From Alphaproteobacteria bacterium (GTDB taxonomy: Bacteria; Pseudomonadota; Alphaproteobacteria; SHVZ01), in assembly GCA_016869285.1 (NCBI GenBank), contig VGEN01000007.1, forward strand, positions 1 to 60,210: DNA of 60,210 bases. The letters run 5' to 3'. Both the position numbers and the translations under genes were made by a program. This document shows, piece after piece, positions 44,396-53,005 of the stretch. The first letter of the stretch is position 1. Each line of letters begins with the position of its first letter. Below the pieces are notes generated by a model that was given only the letters and a program-made list of their open reading frames with translations, was not told where the DNA came from and did not search any database.

Positions 44396-44533
44396 AGACT
44401 GTCCCTAAAACGAGAAGGAGCGCGGCGCAGTTGCCAGCCCCGATTTTTGCCTCCCGCCTGGCCCCTTGCCCGGGGCTTCGTCAGGTTGGCGTGACGCTAA
44501 CACGGGGCATGGTCTCGTAGCATCCGCGTCGTG

Positions 44534-44587
44534 CCCCCTCTCCCGCCGAAGGCGGGGGAGGGTTGGGGTGGGGGCCCGAGCGAAGCG
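44534..44587. repeat. Left arm of a long inverted repeat
   Basis: About 54 bp that begins CCCCCTCTCCCG and ends CGAGCGAAGCG. Its reverse complement recurs at 44660-44719, identical over 37 bases and differing only by a 6-bp expansion of an internal hairpin (CCCGCCGAAGGCGGG in this arm). The GC-rich, self-complementary form resembles interspersed palindromic elements of high-GC alphaproteobacteria. Confidence 0.85.
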
Positions 44588-44630
44588 AGGGGCGGCGCTT
44601 GGAACGGTCTCTGCTCGGCGCCGACGCGCA

Positions 44631-45500
44631 TCAGATGATGCCATAGTCAGAACGACCGTCGCTTCGCTCGGGCCCCCACCCCAACCCTCCCCCGCCGGCT
44701 TCGCCGCCGGGAGAGGGGGCTCGGGGCGCTCTCACATACCGGCTCGGTGCCTCGCCAAGGACACGGCGGAACATCGCGGTGAAGGCGCTCGGGCTGCCGT
44801 ACCCGAGGCTCGCGGCGACCTCGGCGATCGATCGGCCGCGGGAGAGCGCGGCAATCGCCTCGGCGAGCCGGGCTTGCTGGCGCCAGGCGCCGAAAGAGAG
44901 TCCTGTCTCGCGGCGGAAGAGCCGTGCCAAGGTGCGGCCGCTGACCGACAGCCGTTCGGCCCAGGCCTCCAGCGTCTCCCCGGCAGCGAGGTCGTCGAGC
45001 ATCGCATGGCAAAGGCCGAGGAGCCTCGGATCGGCAGGCAGCGGGATGCTGACCGGAAGCTCGGTCGCGCGGCGAAGCTCGTCCAGGATAAGGCCGATCA
45101 TCGCCTCGGCCCGACGATCGGGCGTGACGTCGACCGGCTGCTCCCCCATGGCCAAGATCAGCTCGCGCAACAGGGCGGAGACCTCGACGACGACGCAATG
45201 CGTGCTCGGCATGAACGGCGCTGCGTCGGGCTCGATGTAGAGCGTGCGCATCGACACCGGGCCGACCATGCGAATCTCATGCTCGATGCCGCCTGGAACC
45301 CAGACCGCACGGCGCGGCGGCACGACCCAGGCGCCGGTCTCGGTTGCAAGCCGCATGGTGCCGCCGATCGCATGCACGACCTGCGCCCTGCGGTGGCGGT
45401 GCGGCAGGATGTGGTGGCCGTCGGCGAACTCCTTGGGCATGGCGGCGACGGGGCTAGGCACTTCCTGGTAGTCGGCGGCATCGGTGCTGCGGCGGGCCAT
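44631..45500 (-). CDS. AraC-family transcriptional regulator with cupin sensor
   Basis: A 289-residue regulator. The N-terminal cupin (about 28-110) has HILPHRHRRAQVVHA and GGIEHEIRM. The C-terminal double helix-turn-helix (about 165-260) has LSVSGRTLARLFRRETG and VAASLGYGSPSAFTAMFRR. The last 28 or so residues (SPGGEAGGGGLGWGPERSDG and beyond) are encoded by the inverted repeat and its spacer, not by ancestral sequence. It is divergent from the first MFS gene, which it may control together with the second. Confidence 0.87.
   Translation of the reverse strand: MARRSTDAADYQEVPSPVAAMPKEFADGHHILPHRHRRAQVVHAIGGTMRLATETGAWVVPPRRAVWVPGGIEHEIRMVGPVSMRTLYIEPDAAPFMPSTHCVVVEVSALLRELILAMGEQPVDVTPDRRAEAMIGLILDELRRATELPVSIPLPADPRLLGLCHAMLDDLAAGETLEAWAERLSVSGRTLARLFRRETGLSFGAWRQQARLAEAIAALSRGRSIAEVAASLGYGSPSAFTAMFRRVLGEAPSRYVRAPRAPSPGGEAGGGGLGWGPERSDGRSDYGII
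44660..44719. repeat. Right arm of a long inverted repeat, running into an AraC-type gene
   Basis: About 60 bp beginning CGCTTCGCTCGGGCCCCC and ending GAGAGGGGG, the inverted counterpart of 44534-44587 with a 72-bp spacer. Its internal hairpin is longer (CCGCCGGCTTCGCCGCCGGG). It lies inside the reading frame of the regulator and encodes its Gly-rich tail. Confidence 0.85.
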
Positions 45501-45587
45501 CTGTCCGAATCTCGACGGTATCTGTCAGGACACATCGTACCGGACAAGCTAGGCTCCAGGCAGCATCTTTCCTTGAGGGGGATCGCC

Positions 45588-46799
45588 ATGGACCGTCGCC
45601 ACGCGCGCCGCGTGATCGGCTTCATCAATGCCGCGCATGTCATCGACCACATGCACTTGCTGATCTTCCCGACGGCGCTGCTCGGGATGATCGGCACCTT
45701 CGGCATGAGCTATGGCGAGATGCTGGCGCTCTCGCTCGGCGGCTTCATCGCCTTCGGTGCCGGCTCCTTGCCATCCGGCTGGCTCGGCGACAAATGGAGC
45801 CGGCGCAACATGATGGCGATCTTCTTCATCGGCATCGGCGTCGCCACCGTGCTCGTTGCCTTCGCTAAGACCGCTTTCATGATCGCGGCGGCACTCACGC
45901 TGGTCGGGCTCTTCGCCTCGATCTACCACCCCGTCGGCACGGCGATGCTCACATCGCATGCCGAGACGGAGAAGCTGGGATGGGAGATCGGCGTCAACGG
46001 CGTCTGGGGCAATCTCGGTGTCGCCTTCGCCGCATTGGTCGCCGGCGGACTTACACAGTATGTCGGCTGGCAGGTGGCGTTTGTCGTGCCAGGCCTGATC
46101 TCGATCGGCGTCGGTGTCGCCTTCCTCGCGATGGTGCCCGACATCGCGGTGCCGAAGCGGCCGGGAAAGAAGGCAGCCGACCTTCCCCGCGCGACCGTCA
46201 TCCGCGCCTTTGCCGTGCTGGCGCTGGTCACGGTCGCAGGCGGCATCGTCTTCAACGCCACCACGGTGACACTGCCGAAGGTCTTCGACGAGCGCCTGAC
46301 GGGCTTGGCATCCTCGCCCTTCGGTGTCGGCGCCTTTGCGTTCGCGGTCTACACGATCGGTGCGACCTCGCAGCTCATCGTCGGCCGGCTGGTCGACCGC
46401 CACAGCCTGCGCACCGTCTTCATGCCGCTCTCGGCCCTGCAGGCACCCTGCCTCTTCCTCGCGATCTATGCCTGGGACTGGGCGATGGTTGCCTTCGGCA
46501 TCGGCATGATGTTCGCCGTCTTCGGCCAGGTTACGATCAACGACGCCATCGTCGCCAAGTACACGGATGACCGCTGGCGCGCGCGCGCCTATTCGGTGCG
46601 CTACTTCGTCTCCTTCGGCGCCAGCGCGCTCGCGGTGCCTCTTGTTGCCGTGCTGCACGGCACCGGCGCCGATGGCGGCTTCGGCGCGGTGTTCCTGGCG
46701 CTTGCGATTTTCGGCGCTCTCGTCTTCATCGGTGCCTGCTTCATGCCGCACCGCCCCGACGAGGTCGCGCCCAAACCCGCGGCTCAGCCGGCGGAATGA
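45588..46799 (+). CDS. MFS transporter, fosmidomycin-resistance (Fsr)-like
   Basis: A 403-residue, 12-helix exporter-type membrane protein. The helix 2-3 loop reads GWLGDKWSRRN, a variant of the GxxxDRxGR motif. HVIDHMHLLIFPTAL and the IYHPVGTAML segment are characteristic of the Fsr branch. ATG at 45588 follows GAGGGGGA. The gene lies 87 bp from the divergent AraC-type start and 25 bp before a second Fsr-like MFS gene. The exported compound is unknown. Confidence 0.82.
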   Translation: MDRRHARRVIGFINAAHVIDHMHLLIFPTALLGMIGTFGMSYGEMLALSLGGFIAFGAGSLPSGWLGDKWSRRNMMAIFFIGIGVATVLVAFAKTAFMIAAALTLVGLFASIYHPVGTAMLTSHAETEKLGWEIGVNGVWGNLGVAFAALVAGGLTQYVGWQVAFVVPGLISIGVGVAFLAMVPDIAVPKRPGKKAADLPRATVIRAFAVLALVTVAGGIVFNATTVTLPKVFDERLTGLASSPFGVGAFAFAVYTIGATSQLIVGRLVDRHSLRTVFMPLSALQAPCLFLAIYAWDWAMVAFGIGMMFAVFGQVTINDAIVAKYTDDRWRARAYSVRYFVSFGASALAVPLVAVLHGTGADGGFGAVFLALAIFGALVFIGACFMPHRPDEVAPKPAAQPAE

Positions 46800-46824
46800 C
46801 ACTCACCGAACCGCAAGGCCTCCC

Positions 46825-48045
46825 ATGACCAGCGTTGCCGCGCCTCCGGCCGTCGCCCTTCCGACCCTCGGCTTCGCCCGCGTGCTGGCGCCCGTCAGCA
46901 TCGCGCATTTCTGCAGCCACTTCTTCCAGTTCATCCTGCCGCCGTTGTTCCCGCTGATGAAGGCGCACTACGACGTCAGCTTCACCGAGCTCGGGCTCCT
47001 GGTCGCGATCTTCTATGGGTTCTCGGGCTGCAGCCAGGCCGTGGTCGGCGTGGCCGTCGATCGCTACGGCGCGGCCAAGGTCCTCGCCGGCGGTTTGTTC
47101 CTTCTCGCTGCCAGCTTCGCCGGCGTCGCCCTGGCGCCGAGCTATGCCTGGCTGCTGCCGCTGATGGCGCTGGCCGGTCTCGGCAACAGCATCTTCCATC
47201 CTTGCGACTATTCGATCATGTCGGCGCGCATCGAGCCGACCAAGATCGGCCGCGCCTTCTCGCTCCACGGGCTCGCCGGCACCGCGGGCTATGCGGCAGC
47301 ACCGCTCACCATGCTGGCGCTCGCCGCCTTTATGCCGTGGAACGTGGCGATCCTGGCGCCGGTGCTGCTTGCAGCATTAACCGGCCTCTACATCCTTGTC
47401 CGCCGCAACGACTTCGCGACCCCGACCTCGGCCGGCAAGCCGACGACGCCGGGCCAGAGCGCCGGCCTTGGCGTGCTGCTGCAGACATCGGTGATCGCCG
47501 CCTTCGTCTTCTTCGGCCTCGGCGCCCTGCCGGCGATCGGCACGACGGCGTTCCTGCCGACGGCCCTGCTCGAGCAGTTCGGCACGCCGCTGGCGATCAC
47601 CGCCGCGGCGATCGGCGCGCAGCAGGCCGGCGGCGCCGTCGGGCTCCTGCTCGGCGGCTGGCTCGCCGATCGCGCCGGCCGCCACGACCATGTGATCATC
47701 GCCGGCCTCGTCGTCGCCGGCGCGCTGATCTACGTCTCGACCGCGCAGCCGATCCCGGCCGTGCTGCTGCCGACCGCCTTCGGGCTCGCCGGCTTCGCCT
47801 CCGGCCTCACCGGCCCGGCGCGCGACATGATCGTCCGCGCGATCGCGACCCCGGAGACGCGCGGGCGCATCTTCGGCTTCGTCTACTCGGGCTACGATCT
47901 GGGGTCGGCGCTGGTGCCGCTGGCGCTGGCGGCGATCCTCGACCGGGGCGCGTCCACCTGGATCGCCCCGATCATCGCCGCAAGCTACCTCGCGATGATC
48001 GCCGTCGTCATGGCGGTCCGCTACACGAGCGTACGCCGAGCCTAG
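46825..48045 (+). CDS. Second MFS transporter, Fsr-like
   Basis: A 406-residue, 12-helix membrane protein. It opens SIAHFCSHFFQFILPPLFP, has VAVDRYGAAK as the helix 2-3 motif and IFHPCDYSIM, the equivalent of the IYHPVG stretch in the preceding protein. The two share family but are well diverged. ATG at 46825 is the sensible start since upstream codons shadow the first MFS gene. Its stop overlaps the convergent PhyH gene by 4 bp. Confidence 0.82.
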   Translation: MTSVAAPPAVALPTLGFARVLAPVSIAHFCSHFFQFILPPLFPLMKAHYDVSFTELGLLVAIFYGFSGCSQAVVGVAVDRYGAAKVLAGGLFLLAASFAGVALAPSYAWLLPLMALAGLGNSIFHPCDYSIMSARIEPTKIGRAFSLHGLAGTAGYAAAPLTMLALAAFMPWNVAILAPVLLAALTGLYILVRRNDFATPTSAGKPTTPGQSAGLGVLLQTSVIAAFVFFGLGALPAIGTTAFLPTALLEQFGTPLAITAAAIGAQQAGGAVGLLLGGWLADRAGRHDHVIIAGLVVAGALIYVSTAQPIPAVLLPTAFGLAGFASGLTGPARDMIVRAIATPETRGRIFGFVYSGYDLGSALVPLALAAILDRGASTWIAPIIAASYLAMIAVVMAVRYTSVRRA

Positions 48046-49076
48046 TCGGCCGCTTTCCCGGTGTAACGCCGGTCGAGCTCGGCGAGCAGCTTGGAGGCGC
48101 GCTCGCGCTTCTCCGCATTCTTGTCGCGCTGGACGATGCGGAGCAGCGTGTCGCGCGCCAGCAGGTCGCCCCTCGCGGCATGCGCGAAGGCGATGGCATC
48201 TCGCTTCTCATAGTACCGGGTGTCGAAAGGCACCACATTGGCGCCCTGCCTCTGCCAGTAGTACTGGTACTCGGCGCTCTGCCAGCCGGCATAGACCTCG
48301 TCCCAGGTGAACATGCCGGCATAGGGCAGGACCGAGACCTCGGCGACCGGATCGGAGAGGCGCTGGTAGCGCGCATCGAAGGATTGGCGCAGCTCCGCGC
48401 TCTTGTTCGGCAGCGCCTTGTGCACGGTGGTGTCGGAGAAAATGAGGACGTCGCCTGCCTTGAAGTCGCCGCCGACCCATCGGCCCTCGAACTTCTCCGA
48501 GACCTCGAGGCCGCCGGCGCCGGGCGCCAGCTCGAAATCGAGCACGCCCTGCTTGTGCGAGCCCGCGGCGACGATGAGCCCACCTTTCGAGGTCGGGCAG
48601 TCGCCGAGCGAGAACCAGCAGGCATAGCTGGTGCCGCCGCCGATATGGATCTTGTCCTGATGCGAGCCGGTGGTGAAATCGAAGGACGGGGTCTGCGGGA
48701 AGATGTTGCGGAGCACGAACATCGGGTGGACCAGCACCGCCTCGCCGAAGATCCGCTCGAAGAGGCCGACGATTTTCGGGTGATGCTTCATGCGATGGAG
48801 CGCCTCCATCGTCCACATCGGCCGGAAATGCTCGAGATAGCGCGGCTCCGGGTCCTTGCAGGCCTCGGAAGAGTCGGCGAGCGCCAGCTCGACCGGCGAA
48901 CCTGACTTCAGCCACCCGGCCTTGGCCGCGCGCTCCAGCAGCGGCCGGCGCAGCGCCATGACCTCCTCGCGCGGGATGACGCCGCGGAGGAAGAGATAGC
49001 CATCGCGGTCGAGATTGCGGGCGAGCGTGGCGCCGTCGCCGAGGCTCGCCGTCGAGTCGGTGAAGGGACGGATCAT
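48042..49076 (-). CDS. Phytanoyl-CoA dioxygenase (PhyH) family protein
   Basis: A 344-residue 2OG/Fe(II) oxygenase fold. Proposed iron ligands are His139 and Asp141 in GSHQDKIH and His219 in TTVHKALPN, with Arg230 (LRQSFDARY region) as likely 2-oxoglutarate contact. GYLFLRGVIPREEV is the family opening. Bacterial PhyH proteins hydroxylate diverse small molecules, so the substrate is unknown. It is the third 2OG-type oxygenase of the window, but its sequence is unlike that of the two TPR fusion proteins. Confidence 0.83.
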   Translation of the reverse strand: MIRPFTDSTASLGDGATLARNLDRDGYLFLRGVIPREEVMALRRPLLERAAKAGWLKSGSPVELALADSSEACKDPEPRYLEHFRPMWTMEALHRMKHHPKIVGLFERIFGEAVLVHPMFVLRNIFPQTPSFDFTTGSHQDKIHIGGGTSYACWFSLGDCPTSKGGLIVAAGSHKQGVLDFELAPGAGGLEVSEKFEGRWVGGDFKAGDVLIFSDTTVHKALPNKSAELRQSFDARYQRLSDPVAEVSVLPYAGMFTWDEVYAGWQSAEYQYYWQRQGANVVPFDTRYYEKRDAIAFAHAARGDLLARDTLLRIVQRDKNAEKRERASKLLAELDRRYTGKAAD

Positions 49077-49135
49077 GCGGAAAAGCTAGGAACGCCCCTC
49101 CCGGGTGTCAACGCGAAGCGACCCGCCGCGAAGGG

Positions 49136-50764
49136 TTATAGTTCTCCGAGCCGGTCGTACCGCACCTCGCCGCCGACGATGGTTAGGTCGACCTTGGCCT
49201 CCAGCAGCGCCGCCGGCTCGCTCTTGAACACGTCGTGATCGATCACCGCGATGTCGGCGAGCATGCCCGGCTCGAGCGTGCCGCGCTCCTTCTCGGCGAA
49301 GGCCGAGTAGGCACCGTTCGCGGTGTAGGTGTGCAGCGCCTCGGCCAATGGCAGCGTCTCCGCCGATCCCAGCACGCGGTTGCGGTCGGTCTTGCGCGTG
49401 ACCACGGCATGCAGCCCGATCAGCGGATTGTCGGAGCAGACCGGAGCGTCCGAGCTGGCGGCGGGGCGCAGGCCGCGCTCATGCCAGCGCCGCATCGGAT
49501 ATGACGCCTCCGAGCGCGCCTCGCCGAGCACATCGACATAGAGATCGCCGAACTCGTGGATGAAGATCGGTTGCGGCGCCGGGATGATGCCGAGCCGCTT
49601 CATCTCGGCAATCTGGCGGTCGGTGACGAAGCCGCAATGCTCGATGCGCGCCCGCGCGTCCTCCTTCGGATGCTTCTTCAGCGCCTTGTCGACGGCGACA
49701 ATCGCCTGCTCGATGGCGGCATCGCCGATGGCGTGGATCGCGACCTGGTATCCGGCCTCATGGACCTCGGCGACCATCGCCTCCATCTCGCGATCCTCGA
49801 AGCAGAGCATGCCCTTCTCGCTGCCGCAGCAGCGATAGGGCTCGCTCATCGCCGCGGTGCGGCCGCCGGCCGATCCGTCGGCCCAGAACTTGACCGGACC
49901 TATGCGCATCCACTCGTCGCCGACGCCGGTCACGAGGCCCGCTTCCTTCGCGTCGGCAAGCGCGCCGTCGGGTCCGCCGGTGAAGCTGAGATACGAGCGC
50001 ACGCGCAGCCGGCCGCTGCGCTTCGCCTCCTGATAGGCGAACCACTCCTGGAACTTGGCACGGAGACCGACGCCGGCGTCGACGACGCTGGTGATGCCCT
50101 GGCTCAGGCAGTGGGTGCTCGCGCGTTCGAGCGCATCGATCAGATGCGCGCGGCTCGGCTTCGGCATGGCGCGGTAGACGACCTCTTGAGCGCGCTCCTG
50201 GACAAGGCCGGTGAGCCTGCCTTCCTTGCGCTCAAAGGCGCCGCCGGGCGGGTCGTTGACACCTTCGGGAATGTTCGCCGCCTTGAGCGTCGCCGAATTC
50301 GCGACACCCATATGACCGCAGGTGCGGCGGATGTAGACGGGATTGTTCGGCGCGGCACGGTCGAGCTCCTCGCGCAGGGGGTGACGCTTCACGTCGAGAT
50401 GGAAGTGATCGTAGCCGCGGCCGATGACCCATTTGCCGGGGCCGAGGCGCGCCGCCTCCGCCTTCACCATGGCGATGATCTGCTCGATCGTCGTTGCCTT
50501 GGGCGGCTTGAAGTCGAGCTCGACCAGGCCGAGCCCGATCGGGATCAAATGCTCGTGGGCGTCGCAGAAGCCGGGTACGGCAAGCCGGCCCCGCAGATTG
50601 ATCCGGCGCGTCTCCGGCCCGATCAGGCCGTCGAGGTCTGAGTCCCCGCCGGCGGCCAGCACGCGGCCCTTCCACAGCGCCAGAGCCGAGGTCTCAGCAA
50701 GGCCGAGGCCGCGCCAGATCCGCCCGCCGGCCAGGACCGTATCGGCCTTGGGCCAAGCCGTCAT
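49136..50764 (-). CDS. YtcJ-like amidohydrolase (Amidohydrolase_3)
   Basis: A 542-residue TIM-barrel metal hydrolase. The N-terminal beta-sandwich contains ADTVLAGGRIWRG. Metal sites are in FCDAHEHLIP (His-x-His), VAIHAIGDAAIEQ, RIEHCGFV and ASSDAPVCSDNP. The catalytic lysine position reads GPVKFWADGS. Such enzymes hydrolyse N-acyl, N-formyl or similar amides; substrate unknown. ATG at 50764 is preferred to 50782 because the extra six residues lack conservation; both are possible. Confidence 0.8.
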   Translation of the reverse strand: MTAWPKADTVLAGGRIWRGLGLAETSALALWKGRVLAAGGDSDLDGLIGPETRRINLRGRLAVPGFCDAHEHLIPIGLGLVELDFKPPKATTIEQIIAMVKAEAARLGPGKWVIGRGYDHFHLDVKRHPLREELDRAAPNNPVYIRRTCGHMGVANSATLKAANIPEGVNDPPGGAFERKEGRLTGLVQERAQEVVYRAMPKPSRAHLIDALERASTHCLSQGITSVVDAGVGLRAKFQEWFAYQEAKRSGRLRVRSYLSFTGGPDGALADAKEAGLVTGVGDEWMRIGPVKFWADGSAGGRTAAMSEPYRCCGSEKGMLCFEDREMEAMVAEVHEAGYQVAIHAIGDAAIEQAIVAVDKALKKHPKEDARARIEHCGFVTDRQIAEMKRLGIIPAPQPIFIHEFGDLYVDVLGEARSEASYPMRRWHERGLRPAASSDAPVCSDNPLIGLHAVVTRKTDRNRVLGSAETLPLAEALHTYTANGAYSAFAEKERGTLEPGMLADIAVIDHDVFKSEPAALLEAKVDLTIVGGEVRYDRLGEL

Positions 50765-50928
50765 CGCCTGCTCCCCGGCCAATGCGCCGCATTGCGGGCC
50801 GACGCCGTCGGCGCTACCAGTGGACTAACCATGCCCTCCGCTCCGTTCATCGGTGGTGACGGGTGCGGCACGGTGACCGGCGACCGCGGGGGCGGTCAAG
50901 GGTCGGAGAGAGGAAAGGCCGGGGGAGC

Positions 50929-52161
50929 GTGACCTACGACGCCCTGTTCCAGCAGGCGATCGACCAGCTCAAGTCGGAGCGGCGGTATCGCGTCTTCACC
51001 GAGCTCGAGCGGCGCGCCGGCAATTTTCCGCGCGCGCTCAACCATTCGAGGGCCGACGCGCCCGAAGTCACCGTCTGGTGCTCGAACGACTATCTCGGCA
51101 TGGGACAGCACCCGGTCGTGCTGGGCGCGATGAAGGCGGCCCTCGAACGTTACGGTGCCGGCGCCGGCGGCACGCGCAACATCTCCGGCAACAGCCATCC
51201 GATCGCGATCCTCGAGCGCACGCTGGCCGAGCTGCACGGGAAGGACGCAGCGCTCGCCTTCACCTCGGGCTTCGTTGCCAATGATGCGGCGCTCGCGACC
51301 ATCGGCCGCCTGCTCAAGGGCTGCGTGATCCTCTCCGATGCCGACAACCACGCCTCGATGATCGCCGGCATCCGGCATTCCGGCGCCGAGAAGAAGATCT
51401 TCCGCCACAACGACGTCGAGCATCTCGAATCCCTGCTGAAGGCGGAGCCGGCGAACCGGCTCAAGATCATCGCCTTCGAGTCCGTCTACTCGATGGACGG
51501 CGACATCGCGCCGATCACCGAGATCTGCGATCTCGCCGAGCGTTACGGCGCGCTCACCTTCCTCGACGAGGTGCATGCGGTCGGCCTCTATGGCGCGCGT
51601 GGCGCCGGCGTCGCCGAGCGCGACGGTGCGATGGCGCGCGTCGACGTCATCTCCGGCACGTTGGGTAAGGCCTTCGGCGTCATGGGCGGCTACATTGCCG
51701 GATCGTCTCCGCTCATCGACGCGATCCGCGGTCATGCGAGCGGATTCATCTTCACCACAGCGCTGCCGCCGGCCGTCGCTGCCGGCGCCACCGCCTCGAT
51801 TCGCCATTTGATGGCGAGCCAGGTCGAACGCGACCGCCACCAGGAGCGTGTGATCGCCTGCAAACGCGCGCTGCGCGAGGCGGGCCTTCCGGTGCTCAAC
51901 GCGACGAGCCATATCGTGCCGCTGATGGTGCGGGATGCGGCTCTATGCAAAGCCGCGAGCGACCGGCTGCTGGAACGGCATCGCATCTATATCCAGCCGA
52001 TTAACTATCCGACCGTACCTAAGGGTAGTGAGCGCTTGCGCATCACGCCATCGCCCTTTCACGACGACGCGCTGGTTGCGGCGCTCGTTTCGGCCCTCGT
52101 CGAAACCTGGGACGCGCTCGGCTTGCCCCGCGAGAAGGCGCTGCTTGCCCGGTTGAAGTGA
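50929..52161 (+). CDS. hemA: 5-aminolevulinate synthase (C4 pathway)
   Basis: A 410-residue PLP enzyme that condenses glycine and succinyl-CoA, the first step of haem synthesis in alphaproteobacteria and mitochondria. The GTG at 50929 gives [20 protein letters not shown], the known opening. The PLP lysine is Lys247 in SGTLGKAFG; other marks are [25 protein letters not shown] and [18 protein letters not shown] lies close before the GTG and AGGAAAGG slightly further upstream. It has its own transcription unit, divergent from the YtcJ-like gene. Confidence 0.93.
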   Translation: MTYDALFQQAIDQLKSERRYRVFTELERRAGNFPRALNHSRADAPEVTVWCSNDYLGMGQHPVVLGAMKAALERYGAGAGGTRNISGNSHPIAILERTLAELHGKDAALAFTSGFVANDAALATIGRLLKGCVILSDADNHASMIAGIRHSGAEKKIFRHNDVEHLESLLKAEPANRLKIIAFESVYSMDGDIAPITEICDLAERYGALTFLDEVHAVGLYGARGAGVAERDGAMARVDVISGTLGKAFGVMGGYIAGSSPLIDAIRGHASGFIFTTALPPAVAAGATASIRHLMASQVERDRHQERVIACKRALREAGLPVLNATSHIVPLMVRDAALCKAASDRLLERHRIYIQPINYPTVPKGSERLRITPSPFHDDALVAALVSALVETWDALGLPREKALLARLK

Positions 52162-52191
52162 CGTTTGACGCGTTGCCGGCCGAGGACTGCA

Positions 52192-52220
52192 TTGACCGCT
52201 TTTCACGCTCTGCGTATCAC
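52192..52220 (+). promoter_or_regulatory. Sigma-70-type promoter before the small secreted protein
   Basis: TTGACC (52192-52197) and TATCAC (52215-52220) are separated by 17 bases, five and four matches to consensus. The downstream gene starts 46 bases later behind a GGGGGAG ribosome site. Pattern evidence only. Confidence 0.5.
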
Positions 52221-52265
52221 TGTTGCGCGTGAGGGGAGGCACACTGCGATTCGGGGGGAGTACCT

Positions 52266-52742
52266 ATGATAGGCGTTCGGATTACGCGTGCCGCCGCTGC
52301 CGCGGCTGTCGTCGCGTGGCTTGCGCAACCCGCTCTGGCTCAGAGCGCCAGATCCGCTTCGTCGAATTGTCCGAGCCCGGTCGTCGAGGCGATGCACATG
52401 CGCCTGGTGCAGACCGAGCTGATGGTCGCGGCTCTTCAGTGCCGGAACGTGCCGGGCTACGATTTCTCTTCGAAGTACAACTCCTTCATCATGCAGTTCA
52501 GCTCGCCGTTGACGCAGAACGCCAATGTCCTGAAGAGCCACTTCAAGAACCAGACACAGCTCGACCGCTACATGACGCGCATCGCCAACGATGCCGGCCA
52601 GCGCGGTGCCAAGCCCGGCTACTGCCAGGCGATGCAGCCGATGTTCGAGCAGGTCCTGGCGCTCAACGGCGGCAGCGAGCTCAGCCGGTTTTCCGCCACG
52701 GACCCGATGTCGCTCGGCATCAGCACTCGCGACGGCTGCTAA
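52266..52742 (+). CDS. Small secreted protein of unknown function
   Basis: A 158-residue protein with a clear signal peptide (RAAAAAAVVAWLAQPALAQS, cleavage after about residue 25). The mature part has four Cys residues (NCPS, QCRN, YCQA and the C-terminal Cys) that may form two disulfides. It is helical and rich in Gln, Met and Ser. No named domain is recognised. It has its own promoter and a strong terminator, so it is a single-gene unit between hemA and gltD. Confidence 0.7.
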   Translation: MIGVRITRAAAAAAVVAWLAQPALAQSARSASSNCPSPVVEAMHMRLVQTELMVAALQCRNVPGYDFSSKYNSFIMQFSSPLTQNANVLKSHFKNQTQLDRYMTRIANDAGQRGAKPGYCQAMQPMFEQVLALNGGSELSRFSATDPMSLGISTRDGC

Positions 52743-52762
52743 ACCCACCCGCGGATCGTCAG

Positions 52763-52797
52763 AAAGGGCGCGGCTTCGGTCGCGCTCTTTTCTTTTT
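52763..52797 (+). terminator. Rho-independent terminator
   Basis: The stem GGGCGCGGC/GGTCGCGCTC is closed by a UUCG tetraloop (C-TTCG-G at 52774-52779). The preceding AAA can pair with the first Ts of the tail, and a TTTTCTTTTT tract follows. It begins about 20 bp after the stop of the secreted protein. Confidence 0.85.
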
Positions 52798-52800
52798 AGG

Positions 52801-53005
52801 ATCAGTTATTTAAAAACATTAGATCCGAGATGGAACTAAATAGGCGAGAGATCTCCCATTTCAGCTCGATGGCCCGCCGGTTCCTATCTTGAAAACTGCA
52901 ATTAAGACAGTCTAACTGACCTATATTTCATTTTGCGGTAGCGAAGGCCAAATGGGTCGGCCATGCTGACCTTCCTCTCGCCGCCTAGCTTTCCGGAAAT
53001 TATCG
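52801..53005 (+). promoter_or_regulatory. AT-rich leader and probable promoter region of gltDB
   Basis: This is the most AT-rich stretch in the window. A possible promoter is TTGAAA (52889-52894), 16 bases, then TCTAAC (52911-52916), about 90 bases before the gltD ATG. GAGATCTC at about 52846-52853 and other short palindromes could be operators. No riboswitch signature was recognised. Confidence 0.4.

Noticed and set aside
50783..50928. A tRNA or riboswitch before hemA
   Set aside because: No cloverleaf, TTCRA loop or conserved riboswitch core could be found in the 146-bp gap.
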